The notes: generated by a model not told the origin, from the letters alone. DNA of 64,000 bases from Gimesia algae (GCF_007746795.1 NZ_CP036343.1:432181-496180); one strand, 5' to 3'. Shown: positions 10,271 to 21,058, counted from the stretch's first letter. A program made the numbers and translations.

Positions 10271-10456
10271 TCAGGGGCATTGATTCACTGCCTGAGGGCA
10301 CCAGAAGTTAAAGAATCAAGCCTGGCGAAACATTTCACGCTTTCAATGCAGACACGATCTGGCATAATTAGTGGATTCTGTATCACGACACTTGGATCTG
10401 GTTACTCCTTTCGGACCGTAATCGCTCAACTAAGTTCTCTTTGATTGTGTGACATC

Positions 10457-11923
10457 ATGATTTGTATTTCTGTGACTCCGGAATCCCGTAGTTTTGCCAA
10501 GGTGGATATTCTGAATGCCGCTGCCCAGTCTGATCTGGTGGAACTCTGTCTGGATCGCCTGATTAAAACTCCCGATATTGGTGACCTGATTTCCGGCTTT
10601 GATACACCGATATTAGTGTCCTGCCGACGCCCGGAAGACGGGGGACAGTTCAAAGGGACGGAAGCGGAACGGATTCAACTGCTGAAGCAGGCGATTATTG
10701 CGGAGCCGGCTTACATTGAACTGGATCTGGAAACCGCAACGCAGATTCCCCGCTTCGGAAAGACCAAACGGGTCATCAGTTATACCAGCCTGAAAAAACC
10801 ACTGTCGCAGGTCGATGATATTTTTGACGAAATGACGGAAGCCAGAGCCGACGTGATTAAATTCACCTGGCCGACACCGACGTTGCAGACCGCGTGGCCT
10901 CTGCTGGCGACGATCAGTCAGAAGCGGGACATCCCGGTGGTCGGTCTGGGGCTGGGTGCGGCTGGCATTACCTTTTCCCTGCTGGGGGTGAAGTATGGCA
11001 GTCCGTGGATTTATGCGGCGCTGGAGAAAGGCATGGAAGCCTTTGAAGGACAGCCTACGGTGGCGGAACTGAACGAGGTCTTTCACTATCCGAAAATTTC
11101 GGCGAAAACCCGGTTCATCGGCGTTGCGGGGCTGGGAGTCGCAGAGCGACGGACGATTGAAGTCTTCAATAAAGCTTCGGAACAACTGGGTCTGGATTAC
11201 GTCTGCCTGCCTCTGGTGATCAATGATTTCAAACAGGTCCACAAGATGCTGGGGATTCTTAAGATCCGTTCGCTGGTGGTGAGCCCGCGGATGGGCGAGT
11301 TCATCCTGCCTCTGGCGGAGCATCTGGAAGAGTCTTCTGAAAAGACCGGCTACGGCGATCTGCAACTAAATCAACCCGATGGCTGGCACGCGTATGATAC
11401 CGTCAGACGAAGTGCGATCAAGAGTCTGGAAGCGACACTCGAAAAGAAATCACCGGGGTCCAATTCGGCATTTCAGCGCAAAAACATTTTGGTGCTGGGG
11501 CAAAGTGGATTGACGAAAGCGGTGGTGCACAGTCTGACTCAGCAGGGTGCCGTCGTGAGTGTGACTTCCCAGAATGATAAAGCCGCCCAGGGCATTGCCC
11601 GTACCTTCGATGTGCGTTATGTGCCCTTCGCGAATCTGTATGACACGCTGGCCGATGTGGTTGTGCAGACCGACCCTGAATTAAAACTGGGGCACAGCAA
11701 AGAGCAACTGAATCCATCGTATCTGCGGGAGAGCATGACGGTCATGGATATCAGCCAGTTACCAGAGTCAACCGAACTGATGAAGGAAGCCGAGAACAGG
11801 GGCTGCGAAATCGTATGTGTGGATGACGTCTACCGCAGACAGCTCAGCCAGATTTTCAAGGCGATTACCGCTGCCGAGATCCCGGACGAAGTGTTTGAAA
11901 CCCGTAGCGAGTACACGCGTTAA
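10457..11923 (+). CDS. AroD-AroE-like fusion with degenerate active sites
   Basis: The start is taken as ATG 10457; a TTG four codons earlier is possible. The product has 488 residues. Residues 1-210 follow the type I 3-dehydroquinate dehydratase barrel: the Schiff-base Lys is present (DVIKFTW, about residue 135). However, the partner His of the usual SYH motif is Thr (VISYTS, about 110), and the expected Ser-Arg near the end of the barrel is absent (AAGITFSLLG). Residues about 218-480 follow shikimate dehydrogenase order, but the NVTxPxK segment reads VVSPRMG without the catalytic Lys, and the cofactor loop is LVLGQSGLTK. It is therefore shikimate-pathway-like, with doubtful catalysis. It converges on the P-type ATPase gene with a 4-base gap. 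Confidence 0.75.
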   Translation: MICISVTPESRSFAKVDILNAAAQSDLVELCLDRLIKTPDIGDLISGFDTPILVSCRRPEDGGQFKGTEAERIQLLKQAIIAEPAYIELDLETATQIPRFGKTKRVISYTSLKKPLSQVDDIFDEMTEARADVIKFTWPTPTLQTAWPLLATISQKRDIPVVGLGLGAAGITFSLLGVKYGSPWIYAALEKGMEAFEGQPTVAELNEVFHYPKISAKTRFIGVAGLGVAERRTIEVFNKASEQLGLDYVCLPLVINDFKQVHKMLGILKIRSLVVSPRMGEFILPLAEHLEESSEKTGYGDLQLNQPDGWHAYDTVRRSAIKSLEATLEKKSPGSNSAFQRKNILVLGQSGLTKAVVHSLTQQGAVVSVTSQNDKAAQGIARTFDVRYVPFANLYDTLADVVVQTDPELKLGHSKEQLNPSYLRESMTVMDISQLPESTELMKEAENRGCEIVCVDDVYRRQLSQIFKAITAAEIPDEVFETRSEYTR

Positions 11924-11927
11924 CGGC

Positions 11928-14129
11928 TCAGTTTTTTTCGGATACGTTGACAGCGGGGGACTGCAGTAGACGCAGACCGTTGAAAATCACCAGCAGTGAG
12001 GCTCCCATGTCAGCGGCGATTGCTGCCCAGAGTGAGGCGTGGTTCATCAGCATCAGCAGCATGAACAGGACTTTAATGCTCAGAGCAAAGATGATGTTCT
12101 GGCGTATGATCTTTAAGGTACGGCGTGAGTGATTAATCAACCAGGGGATCCTGGTGAGGTCATCAGTCATCAGAGCGATGTCGGCTGATTCAATCGCGAC
12201 ATCACTGCCGGCCGCTCCCATGGCGATGCCCAGACTGGCGCGGCTCATCGCAGGGGCATCATTCACGCCGTCACCTACCATCGCCACGTATTCAAATTCT
12301 TGTACCAGCGCTTCGATGACAGCGACTTTATCTTCCGGCAGTAATTCGGAATGCACCTGATCCATGCCCACTTCGTTCGCGACTGCCTGCGCCGTGCCCG
12401 CGTTATCGCCGGTGAGCATCACCAGCTGTTTAATGCCCGCCTGATGCAGGTCTCTGACCACAGCCGCTGACGTCTCACGTACCTGGTCGGCCAATGCAAT
12501 GAATCCACAGACATGGGATTCATTACCAATGACCACCACCGTCTGGCCGGCGTTTGAAAGAGCTTCCAACTGCTGATGGACTTCGGCAGTTTCTTCTTTT
12601 CGTTCTTCCAGGTAGCGATGCGAGCCCAGCCAGAATTCTCTGCCTTGAATAGTTGCAGTCGCGCCTTTGCCTTGAATGATCTGATAATCTTCGGCTGCCT
12701 GATAGGAGACCTGTTGTTCTGCGGCAGCATCCAGAATGGCGACTGCCAGGGGGTGATTGCTGTGCGATTCCAGCGCGGCTGCCCGTTCGAGTAATTCCGA
12801 TTCGGTGTGTCCATTCAGGGGGACAATTTTCGTGACCACTGGTCTGCCCCGTGTGAGTGTGCCTGTCTTATCCAGCGCCAGTGCTTGCAGATGAGCGGGT
12901 GTTTCAACAAAGACACCCCCTTTGATCAGTACGCCATTTCGAGCAGCCGCTGCCAGTGCTGCAACGATGCTGACGGGCGTGGAAATCACCAGTGCACACG
13001 GGCAGGCGATGACCAGTAGCACCAGTGCGCGATAAACGGCGTTGTCCCAGCTGGCCTGAAACAGCGTGGGCAAAGTGATCAGGACGAGCAACGCGAGTGC
13101 CATCACAATCGGTGTATAGACTTTGGCAAATTTTTCGACCCAGAGTTCCGAAGGGGCCCGCTTCGACTGAGCTTCTCCGACCATGCGGATGATCTGCGCC
13201 AGGACGGTATTTTCCGCCAGTTTGGTACATTTCGCTTCCAGCAGCCCATCGCCGTTAATCGTACCGGCGTAAATTTCATCCGTCTCCCGTTTTCCGACTG
13301 GTATCGATTCCCCGGTGATGGGTGCCTGATTGACTTCGCTGATTCCTTTGATAACCTCGCCATCCAAGGGGATTTTTTCTCCGGGGCGAATGATAAAGGT
13401 GGTACCGACTTCAACGGATTCGGCGTTGACGGTGATTTCATTACCGTCTGCATCGCGCACGCGGGCAATGGGTGTGGAGAGATCCATCAAAGCGGCGACG
13501 GCGCGGCGTGCGCGGCCGACGCTCCAGGCTTCGAGCAGTTGTGAGAAGGCAAACAGAAACGCGACCGCTGCCGCTTCAAACCATTCATCTATGCAGAGTG
13601 CGCCGACAACGGCGGTAAACATCAGCAGGTTCATATCGGGGCGGAATCGCTTGAGGGAAAACCAGGCTTTGGGCAACACAAACCAGATGCCGGCAATGAT
13701 GGCGGCCAGGTATTGCAGGCGCACCGGGAGCGGCATTGCGGCATGCGCCGTCTGTTCCGCACCCAGGGCGGCTCCGAAACTGCCGGTCAGAAAAACGTGT
13801 GTCAGAAACGCGGTTCCCATGCATGTGCCACTGAGGGTGGTCAGTATGGTTCGCCCCTGACGAGACCAGAGTGTGCCTTTCTCGGCCTGTTTCGTGTCGT
13901 CATTCCAGAGCTCGGCCCGCATGCCGGTCTGGCTGATGGTTTGCATGATCGATTCCGCAGAAACGTCTTCCGGCTGTGAGCGGACTGTCATTCTTCTGTT
14001 AAGCACGTCAAAAAACAGATGTTCTTCACCGCCGACCAGGGGAGAAAGTTCCCGCTTGAGAATGGCCACTTCTTCGACACAATCCATATCCTGAATTTTG
14101 AAAATCAGTTCGTTGGCTGGTTCATTCAT
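11928..14129 (-). CDS. Heavy-metal-translocating P1B-type ATPase (Zn/Cd/Pb class)
   Basis: 733 residues. An N-terminal heavy-metal-associated domain is present with a variant site (DMDCVEEV, a single Cys followed by acidic residues, as in Zn/Cd/Pb pumps rather than copper CxxC). The actuator TGES loop is present. The membrane CPC motif (ACPCALVISTPVS), phosphorylation loop DKTGTLT, HP locus (SNHPLAVAIL) and GDGVNDAP hinge are all intact. The protein should export divalent soft metals across the inner membrane at the cost of ATP. It is transcribed alone on the minus strand, back to back with the M24 peptidase (242-base spacer). No regulator gene is adjacent. Confidence 0.9.
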   Translation of the reverse strand: MNEPANELIFKIQDMDCVEEVAILKRELSPLVGGEEHLFFDVLNRRMTVRSQPEDVSAESIMQTISQTGMRAELWNDDTKQAEKGTLWSRQGRTILTTLSGTCMGTAFLTHVFLTGSFGAALGAEQTAHAAMPLPVRLQYLAAIIAGIWFVLPKAWFSLKRFRPDMNLLMFTAVVGALCIDEWFEAAAVAFLFAFSQLLEAWSVGRARRAVAALMDLSTPIARVRDADGNEITVNAESVEVGTTFIIRPGEKIPLDGEVIKGISEVNQAPITGESIPVGKRETDEIYAGTINGDGLLEAKCTKLAENTVLAQIIRMVGEAQSKRAPSELWVEKFAKVYTPIVMALALLVLITLPTLFQASWDNAVYRALVLLVIACPCALVISTPVSIVAALAAAARNGVLIKGGVFVETPAHLQALALDKTGTLTRGRPVVTKIVPLNGHTESELLERAAALESHSNHPLAVAILDAAAEQQVSYQAAEDYQIIQGKGATATIQGREFWLGSHRYLEERKEETAEVHQQLEALSNAGQTVVVIGNESHVCGFIALADQVRETSAAVVRDLHQAGIKQLVMLTGDNAGTAQAVANEVGMDQVHSELLPEDKVAVIEALVQEFEYVAMVGDGVNDAPAMSRASLGIAMGAAGSDVAIESADIALMTDDLTRIPWLINHSRRTLKIIRQNIIFALSIKVLFMLLMLMNHASLWAAIAADMGASLLVIFNGLRLLQSPAVNVSEKN

Positions 14130-14371
14130 GCAGAATCGATATTCAGAAAAGAGAGTGTGGTATCAGATGAGAATTCAGAGCTTCTGTATGCTGAAATCAT
14201 AGCACTTCAAACCGGGAAACTGAAACTTCGGTTTTTTTTCTTAGCAAAATTCTGCTAAAAGAGATAAGATTCGCCATGACCGCTTTAACCGGTAAACCAC
14301 TAACCAATGAAAATCAGACTGTCAGTAGTTTTCGAAAATGAACTGACCGACGACATCAATCAAGGACCGAC

Positions 14372-15469
14372 ATGAGTAAAGATTATCTGGCTGCCCGTAG
14401 AAAGAAACTGATTTCACTGCTGAAACGCAGGGGCGCCGAGGCAATACTGATTACCAGTGAAACCAACGTTACATATTTGACCGGATTCAGCGGGGATTCG
14501 AGTTTCCTGCTGATCGGCAAAGGGCAGACGGTGTTGATCAGTGACGGGCGGTACACGACCCAGTTGGAAGAAGAATGTCCGGATCTGGACGTCCACATTC
14601 GTAAAGCGACCGAGTCGATGATCACCGCGGTGCAGCAGGTGCTCAAGAAGTCGCATCTGCCTAAATTGGGGTTTGAAAGCCATATTGTGACCTGTGAATT
14701 GCTGGATGCGATGAGTGGCATTTCTCCCGCCGCGCAGTGGATTCCAATTTCAGGGATGGTGGAAGAACTGCGGATGATCAAAGATGCGTCGGAAATTCAG
14801 GAGATCCGCGAAGCCGTTCAGCAGGCACAGCGCGGCTTCGAAGTGTTTCGGGCGATGTTGACGCCGGAAATGACAGAGCTGCAGGGAGCCCACGAACTGG
14901 AACATGCAATGCGACGGTTTGGTGCCCGGCAGGCGGCCTTCGATCCGATTGTCGCTGTGGGAGAGCGGGCTGCATTACCGCATGCGATGCCGACGGAAAA
15001 GCTGCTTGCTGACTCGCCATTTTTGCTGGTGGACTGGGGGGCGATGACTCAGAAAGGTTATCGCAGTGATCTCACCCGTATGATTGTTCACGGTCGTCCG
15101 CCTGCCAAGCTGGAAAAAGTGTATCAGACCGTCCTGAAGGCACAACGGGCGGCGATCAAAGCGATACGTCCCGGGGTTCTCTGCCAGGATGTGGATCGGG
15201 TGGCGCGCGCCGTCATCGAAAAAGCTGGTTATGGTAAGCAGTTCACGCATAGTCTCGGGCATGGGATCGGGCTGGATATCCATGAAGGTCCTCGACTCGG
15301 GGGAAACGTAGCGACTGAGCTCAAGCCGGGCATGATCGTGACAGTGGAGCCGGGTATTTATCTGCCCGGCTGGGGAGGCGTGCGAATTGAGGATGATGTG
15401 CTGGTCACGCGGAATGGACATGAGGTTATGACCAGTGTCCCCAAAGATTATGAATCAGCTTCGCTTTGA
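14372..15469 (+). CDS. M24 family Xaa-Pro aminopeptidase
   Basis: 365 residues, with AAGGA 7 bases before the ATG. The N-terminal creatinase-like domain (about 1-130) is followed by the pita-bread fold. All metal ligands of this family can be seen: Asp in LLVDWGA, Asp in YRSDLTR, His in HSLGHGIG, Glu in TVEPGIYL and Glu in VRIEDDVL. The expected activity is removal of N-terminal residues preceding proline, using two Mn or Co ions, in the cytoplasm. In many bacteria a pepP/pepQ-like gene sits just ahead of efp or accBC; here accB follows after about 400 bases and may be separately promoted. Confidence 0.9.
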   Translation: MSKDYLAARRKKLISLLKRRGAEAILITSETNVTYLTGFSGDSSFLLIGKGQTVLISDGRYTTQLEEECPDLDVHIRKATESMITAVQQVLKKSHLPKLGFESHIVTCELLDAMSGISPAAQWIPISGMVEELRMIKDASEIQEIREAVQQAQRGFEVFRAMLTPEMTELQGAHELEHAMRRFGARQAAFDPIVAVGERAALPHAMPTEKLLADSPFLLVDWGAMTQKGYRSDLTRMIVHGRPPAKLEKVYQTVLKAQRAAIKAIRPGVLCQDVDRVARAVIEKAGYGKQFTHSLGHGIGLDIHEGPRLGGNVATELKPGMIVTVEPGIYLPGWGGVRIEDDVLVTRNGHEVMTSVPKDYESASL

Positions 15470-15866
15470 GTGGGGAAAGAAGTAGTGTTCAGATGTTTGT
15501 TGGTTGCAATTCGGTTCTAATTTGGATCATGAGGTCACCTTGACTGATCGTTAAAGGTATTAGGACAGGAACTTACGTTGCAGGGGCTCAGACAGGGAAC
15601 GGTGTTGTGTTGTGCCTGAATTTATTAGAGAAACTCGCCTGTTTCGCTTGGTTTTCTGATGGGATTTGGCTTAGAATCTGATTCTTAACATGTCAGGCGG
15701 GGTAGAGCGTGCGCGCAAGTCGTAAGCGTTTGGTCCCTTTCCCATATGGTCAGCTAATAGAGTGAAAATCTGGAACGCGTTGCTGAGGGACGTTATTGTC
15801 AATCCGTCCTTAGTTTACAGCAGGCAATGCGAGTGCAGCTTGAGAATACGAAATTAAGGTAGGTCA
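15470..15866. other. Intergenic region ahead of accB
   Basis: About 400 bases without a credible ORF, probably containing the accB-accC promoter. AAGGTAGG lies 6 bases before the accB ATG and supports that start. No hairpin terminator for the preceding peptidase gene was evident. Confidence 0.5.
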
Positions 15867-16367
15867 ATGGCAAAAAACGAGGTGCCGAAAGGCGAGCCTT
15901 TCGATTTGGAAAAACTTCAGACTCTGTTTGAAATGATGGAAAAGCACGGACTGACCGAGGTCAATCTGAAGCGCGGTGAAGAGACCTGGAAATTGCGTCG
16001 TGGGCCACAGGAGACCGTTTCGATGGTTCCGGCACCGATGCATCATGCAGCTCCTGCTCCCATGGCAGCTCCAGCTCCCGTTGCGGCTCCAGCGCCTCCG
16101 GCAGAAGCAGCACCCGCTGCGGATACCGGTCCCGTGATCAAGAGTCCGACCGTGGGGACATTCTATGCTTCTCCCAGCCCTGACGATCCCCCGTTTGTCA
16201 GCGTAGGTTCCAAGGTGGGGGCTGATACCATTGTCTGTATCGTCGAAGCGATGAAAGTCTTCAATCAGATTCCCGCTGAGATGAATGGCACGATTACGGA
16301 GATTCTGGTGAAAGATGGCGAAGCGGTCGAATTCGGCCAGCCTCTGTACCGAATCTCCCAGGGCTGA
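15867..16367 (+). CDS. accB: Biotin carboxyl carrier protein of acetyl-CoA carboxylase
   Basis: 166 residues: an N-terminal helix region, a flexible Ala/Pro-rich linker (about 55-88) and a C-terminal biotinyl domain. The acceptor Lys lies in the canonical EAMK motif (Lys130), preceded by the thumb-like PSPDDPPFV stretch typical of AccB. It carries biotin that accC carboxylates and passes CO2 to acetyl-CoA for fatty-acid synthesis. accC follows after 92 bases; a small hairpin (16396-16410) lies in that gap. Size and layout are normal. Confidence 0.95.
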   Translation: MAKNEVPKGEPFDLEKLQTLFEMMEKHGLTEVNLKRGEETWKLRRGPQETVSMVPAPMHHAAPAPMAAPAPVAAPAPPAEAAPAADTGPVIKSPTVGTFYASPSPDDPPFVSVGSKVGADTIVCIVEAMKVFNQIPAEMNGTITEILVKDGEAVEFGQPLYRISQG

Positions 16368-16459
16368 AGCCTGTTATCGTAGAAAGTTCGCGATGAGGCA
16401 GGTCATGCCTTTGCGTTCAGAAACTCAGATGTAGGGTCCTTTTACCAAGTCAAAAACAC

Positions 16460-17797
16460 ATGTTTCAAAGAATACTGGTTGCAAACCGAGGTGAGATCGC
16501 ACTGCGGGTGATTCGTGCCTGTCATGAAATGGGAATCGAAACTGTTGCGGTTTTCAGTGAAGCAGATCGGGGCGCACATTATCTTTCGCTGGCCGACGAA
16601 GCGATCTGTATTGGACCGCCGTCTGCGACGGACAGCTATCTGATGATCAATCGGATTATCAGCGCTGCAGAAATCGGTAATGTGCAGGCCATTCATCCCG
16701 GTTATGGATTCCTGGCCGAAAACGCACACTTCGCAGAAGTCTGCCGCAGCTGCAATATCGAGTTCATCGGCCCTCCCCATGAAGCGATGGCAAAGCTCGG
16801 CGATAAAGTCTCAGCCCGTGAAATCGCCAAGTCAGCCAACGTGCATGTCTCACCGGGGACCGAAGGTCTGGTGACGAATGAAGCAGAGGCGATCAAGGTA
16901 GCCAAAGAGATTGGTTACCCCGTGCTGATCAAAGCGACCGCCGGTGGTGGTGGTAAAGGGATGCGGGTCGCCCGCAACGATATTTCACTGAAAGCCGGTC
17001 TCAAAGCTGCTGCTGCGGAAGCGGAAGCAGCCTTCAAAAATGCTGGCGTCTATATCGAAAAATACATCGAAAATCCCCGGCACATCGAAGTGCAGATTAT
17101 GGCTGACAATCACGGCAATGTGGTTCACCTCTGGGAGCGTGACTGCAGTCTGCAGCGGCGTCACCAGAAGCTGGTGGAAGAGAGCCCGGCTCCCCACCTG
17201 CCACACTCGGTTCGTGAAGATATCTGTAAAGCCGCCTGTCGATTGATTGAAACAGCCGGTTATACGAATGCTGGTACGGTTGAGTTTCTCGTCGGACCCG
17301 ACAACCAGTTTTACTTCATCGAAGTCAATGCCCGGATTCAGGTCGAACACCCGGTCAGCGAACTTGTGACCGGCATCGATTTGATCAAACAGCAAATACG
17401 TGTTGCTGCCGGAGAAAAACTGGACCTGAAGCAGAAAAATATTCCCTGCCAGGGATCGGCTATCGAACTCCGTATCAATGCGGAAGATCCCGAAAATGAT
17501 TTTCGTGGGTCACCCGGCAAAATCACCAGGTTGCGGGTTCCCGGCGGTCCGGGTGTCCGGTTTGACTCGCATATTTATGAGGGGTACACCGTGGGCCCTT
17601 ATTATGATTCTCTGATTGGCAAACTGATTGTGCATCGTCCGACCCGTGAAGAGTCGCTGGCCTGTATGAGACGTTGCCTGGATGAGTTCGTGATTGAAGG
17701 GGTCAAGACGACGATTCCTCTGGCGAAGAAGATCTTTAATCACTCGGCGTTCATTGAGGGTAAAGTCGATACCACGTTTATCGAACGAACCTGGTAA
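16460..17797 (+). CDS. accC: Biotin carboxylase subunit of acetyl-CoA carboxylase
   Basis: 445 residues, the normal AccC length. Seen in order: the N-terminal fold ([17 protein letters not shown]), an ATP-grasp domain with the glycine-rich loop [12 protein letters not shown], the catalytic region [16 protein letters not shown] and the C-terminal domain. It uses ATP and bicarbonate to carboxylate biotin on AccB. No carboxyltransferase genes lie nearby, which is common. The ATG directly precedes a [11 protein letters not shown] start typical of the family. Confidence 0.96.
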   Translation: MFQRILVANRGEIALRVIRACHEMGIETVAVFSEADRGAHYLSLADEAICIGPPSATDSYLMINRIISAAEIGNVQAIHPGYGFLAENAHFAEVCRSCNIEFIGPPHEAMAKLGDKVSAREIAKSANVHVSPGTEGLVTNEAEAIKVAKEIGYPVLIKATAGGGGKGMRVARNDISLKAGLKAAAAEAEAAFKNAGVYIEKYIENPRHIEVQIMADNHGNVVHLWERDCSLQRRHQKLVEESPAPHLPHSVREDICKAACRLIETAGYTNAGTVEFLVGPDNQFYFIEVNARIQVEHPVSELVTGIDLIKQQIRVAAGEKLDLKQKNIPCQGSAIELRINAEDPENDFRGSPGKITRLRVPGGPGVRFDSHIYEGYTVGPYYDSLIGKLIVHRPTREESLACMRRCLDEFVIEGVKTTIPLAKKIFNHSAFIEGKVDTTFIERTW

Positions 17798-18017
17798 ATC
17801 GTTCCCTGAGATTAGTACGACGAACATTCGGTCGTTTTGTATTGTAACAGACCTGTGGGCATATACTTCGCTCATCCGCCAGGGGTCTAGTGTCGGCAAA
17901 ACTTACCGGTTCCGGAAGCGAAGTTTCGCTCACTTCCTATTGTAAGCTGGTCATTTTTTGAGTCTCTCAACTATAGTCAGAGACGTTACTTTTTTGAAAA
18001 CAGGTACAGGTAGCATA

Positions 18018-19052
18018 ATGAGAGTTGGTATTTTAACGGGTGGTGGAGATTGTCCTGGTTTGAACCCGGTGATTCGTGGTGCCGTACGCGTCATCTGCAA
18101 TGCGGGCGGCGAAGTGTATGGTCTGCTGGAAGGCTGGCGCGGTGCGATTGAAGGTAACTACATCGAACTGAATTCGGAAAACACAGACGACATCATCTTC
18201 AAGGGGGGAACCATCCTGGGGTCTTCCCGTACCAACCCTTATAAAAATGAAGAAGAAGATGTACCCAAGGTACTGGCGACATTGGAAAAACTGGGCCTGG
18301 ACTGTCTGATTGCCATCGGCGGTGATGATACACTGGGCGTGGCCAGCAAACTCTGGAACGATCATAAAGCACCCGTGATCGGCTGCCCCAAGACCATTGA
18401 TAACGACCTGAGTTCGACCGATGTGACGTTCGGTTTCGATACGTCTATCAACACCGTCATGGAAGCCGTTGACCGTCTGCGGACGACTGCCGAATCACAT
18501 CGTCGTATCATGGTTGTCGAAACCATGGGACGACACGCTGGCTGGATCGCGCTGTTCTCCGGTCTGGCGACTGCCGCCGATTACACGCTGGTCCCCGAGA
18601 TTCCGATCGAAATGGACCGCATGATCGAAGTTCTGAAAAGGCGTCGTGCTAACGGCAAAATGTACGGCATTGTGATTGTCAGTGAAGGCGCCCAGTTTAC
18701 TGAAGAGGCTGGCGTCACCACCCAGGACGGCGAAGTCGATGATTTCGGTCACGTCAAACTGGGCGGCATTGGCGAAACCGTTGCCCGCATGATTGAAGAA
18801 CGAACCGGTTTTGAAACTCGTCACGTCACCCTCGGTCACCTGCAGCGGGGTGGTTCACCCAGCGCCGCTGACCGTGTACTGGGAACACGTTGCGGCGTAC
18901 ACGCCGGCTGGCTGGCTCTGAAGCATCATTTCGGTTACATGGTCGCGCTGCGGGGAACACAGATTGTTCCCGTTGCTCTGGCAGACGCTGTCGGTGAAAT
19001 GCGGGCCCTCGAAAAGAACTTCCTGGAAGAAGCAGAAGTCTTCCTGCAATAA
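18018..19052 (+). CDS. Phosphofructokinase, predicted PPi-dependent type
   Basis: The start is placed at ATG 18018 ([16 protein letters not shown]), which matches the family N-terminus; an upstream in-frame TTG at 17958 would add 20 unlikely residues. The product has 344 residues. Two positions discriminate the phosphoryl donor: this protein has GGDDT, not GGDGS, and PKTIDND, not PGTIDND. Asp and Lys at these sites mark PPi-using enzymes in the PFK family, whereas Gly/Gly mark ATP-using ones. The likely reaction is reversible fructose-6-phosphate to fructose-1,6-bisphosphate with pyrophosphate. Other substrate residues ([16 protein letters not shown]) are intact. The gene ends at a strong terminator. 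Confidence 0.9.
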   Translation: MRVGILTGGGDCPGLNPVIRGAVRVICNAGGEVYGLLEGWRGAIEGNYIELNSENTDDIIFKGGTILGSSRTNPYKNEEEDVPKVLATLEKLGLDCLIAIGGDDTLGVASKLWNDHKAPVIGCPKTIDNDLSSTDVTFGFDTSINTVMEAVDRLRTTAESHRRIMVVETMGRHAGWIALFSGLATAADYTLVPEIPIEMDRMIEVLKRRRANGKMYGIVIVSEGAQFTEEAGVTTQDGEVDDFGHVKLGGIGETVARMIEERTGFETRHVTLGHLQRGGSPSAADRVLGTRCGVHAGWLALKHHFGYMVALRGTQIVPVALADAVGEMRALEKNFLEEAEVFLQ

Positions 19053-19081
19053 GCGGAAATCTTTATCAAGAATAAGAGACC

Positions 19082-19107
19082 AGGCGCTGGCAACAGCGCC
19101 TTTTTTT
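19082..19107 (+). terminator. Rho-independent terminator after phosphofructokinase
   Basis: Perfect 8-bp GC-rich stem (19082-19089 with 19094-19101), four-base loop GCAA, then a run of seven T. Confidence 0.92.
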
Positions 19108-19366
19108 GTGCGCGGGCCTGTTCAAAATCAGATCGACCGGAAAGAGGCTCGTTTTTTCTGCAGGGTCGCAATTTCTTAACAACCCTGTCTATTTCGTAAT
19201 CTCCGCTTTCACGCTGGATTATCATGCCTGCGTCTGTTTAAGATAGTAGGACTGACTCAAACCAGCTCTTCTTAACTGTAGCCTGTATTCCACTTGAATC
19301 TGCTATAGCCTGCCAGAGCGTGTAACAACGGTTCTCAACGATTTGATATTCTTCCCGGAGGAACTA

Positions 19367-20983
19367 ATGACACTACAGCGCTTGCTTCGCATTCACACCT
19401 CACTGTTGCTGACTCTGTTCTGTGTCACTCTGTTCTTCAGTCCTCAGTCAGTCGCTGCAGCGGATAAAGGTTTCAAATCGATCTTTGATGGTAAGACACT
19501 CGACAACTGGGACGGGGATCCCCGTTTCTGGTCTGTGGAAGATGGCGCCATCACCGGGCGCACGACCAAAGACAATCCAACCAAAGGTAACACCTTTCTC
19601 ATCTGGCGTGGCGGTACACCGGGCGACTTTGTACTGAAGCTGCAGTATAAAATCATCGGCCACAATTCAGGCGTCCAATATCGCAGCTTTTCCTTACCCA
19701 ATGCGGCAGACAAGTGGCGCGTGGGCGGTTATCAGGCTGACATGGAAGCCGGCGATAAATATTCGGGGATTCTCTACGAAGAACGGAAGCGAGGCATTCT
19801 TGCTTTACGCGGTCAAAAAACAGTCATTGAAAAAGGTAAAAAACCAGATGTGGTCGGTTACCTCGGCGATACGAACGAAATTCAGAAGAAGATCAAAAAA
19901 GAAGACTGGAACGATTATGAGATCATCGCCCGCGGGAATCATCTGATCCACAAAATCAATGGTGTGGTGACTGCAGACGTGACCGATAACGATCCTGAAC
20001 AGCGCCGCGCTGATGGAATTATCGCCTTGCAATTACATCAGGGCCCACCCATGGTCGTGCAGTTTCGTGATATTGAACTGAAAGAACTGCCGGCTGGCGA
20101 CCAGACTTCTTCCACGGACGGCGCTAAAAAAAAAGTAGTGCTGATCGCCGGTAAGAAGAGTCACGGGTACGGTGCTCACGAGCATCGTGCTGGGTGCCTG
20201 CTACTGGCCGAAGCATTGAACAACAGCGGTCTGAATATCGAGACCACTGTTGTGGCTGAAGGCTGGCCTGAAGATGCCAGTGTGCTGGAGGATGCCGATT
20301 CGATCGTAATCTATTGTGATGGCGGCGGACGTCACCCTTACAATGATCACCTGGATGAACTTAGCAAGCTGGCAGAGCATGGTGTGGGCATGGTGAATCT
20401 GCATTATGGTGTGGAAGTGCCCAAGGGGGCGTCGGGGGATGCCTTTCTGCGTTGGATTGGTGGTTACTTTGAAGAATGGTGGTCGGTCAATCCCCACTGG
20501 ACCGCCGACTATAAAAATCTGCCCGATCATCCGATCTCGCAGGGCGTGAAGCCATTCAGCATTAATGATGAATGGTATTACCATATGCGATTTCAGCCTG
20601 AAATGAAAAATGTGCAGCCGATCCTGACTGCGGTTCCTCCCAAAGAAACTTTAAGTCGGCCCGATGGTGCTCACAGCGGAAATCCGGATGTGCGGAAAAC
20701 GCTGGGGCAGCCTCAACATATGGCGTGGGCCTACGAACGCCCGGACGGAGGTCGCGGATTTGGCTTTACCGGTGGTCACTACCACTGGAACTGGGGGCAC
20801 AACGATTTTCGGAAACTCGTACTGAATGCCATTGTCTGGACGGCCCATGCTGAAGTTCCTTCGCAGGGCGTAGAATCTGCGTCTGTCACTGTTGAACTTC
20901 TGGAAGAAAATCAGGATTACGAAAAGCCCGATAACTTTAATCCCGCCCGGATTAAAGCATTACTGAAAGAGTGGAATCAATAA
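19367..20983 (+). CDS. DUF1080 (3-keto-disaccharide hydrolase-like) and ThuA fusion, secreted
   Basis: The start is set at ATG 19367, because GGAGG lies 5 bases before it; an in-frame TTG at 19343 is rejected. The 538-residue product has a signal peptide ending near VAAADKG. It is followed by a DUF1080 lectin-like jelly-roll domain (about 25-235; FKSIFDGKTLDNWDGD, GVQYRS) and a ThuA-like glutamine-amidotransferase-fold domain (about 250-505; VLIAGKKSHGYGAHEH, FTGGHYHWNWGH). Both domains are widespread in planctomycetes and linked to sugar (3-keto-glycoside/trehalose) metabolism outside the cytoplasm. It heads a four-gene forward cluster and is 75 bases from the PVC cytochrome gene. Confidence 0.88.
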   Translation: MTLQRLLRIHTSLLLTLFCVTLFFSPQSVAAADKGFKSIFDGKTLDNWDGDPRFWSVEDGAITGRTTKDNPTKGNTFLIWRGGTPGDFVLKLQYKIIGHNSGVQYRSFSLPNAADKWRVGGYQADMEAGDKYSGILYEERKRGILALRGQKTVIEKGKKPDVVGYLGDTNEIQKKIKKEDWNDYEIIARGNHLIHKINGVVTADVTDNDPEQRRADGIIALQLHQGPPMVVQFRDIELKELPAGDQTSSTDGAKKKVVLIAGKKSHGYGAHEHRAGCLLLAEALNNSGLNIETTVVAEGWPEDASVLEDADSIVIYCDGGGRHPYNDHLDELSKLAEHGVGMVNLHYGVEVPKGASGDAFLRWIGGYFEEWWSVNPHWTADYKNLPDHPISQGVKPFSINDEWYYHMRFQPEMKNVQPILTAVPPKETLSRPDGAHSGNPDVRKTLGQPQHMAWAYERPDGGRGFGFTGGHYHWNWGHNDFRKLVLNAIVWTAHAEVPSQGVESASVTVELLEENQDYEKPDNFNPARIKALLKEWNQ

Positions 20984-21058
20984 ATACCAATTGATTACAA
21001 TGACTGATTGACACAGACCCGGGACTGCAACTTGAATCAAAAATAGGAAACTGACTCC

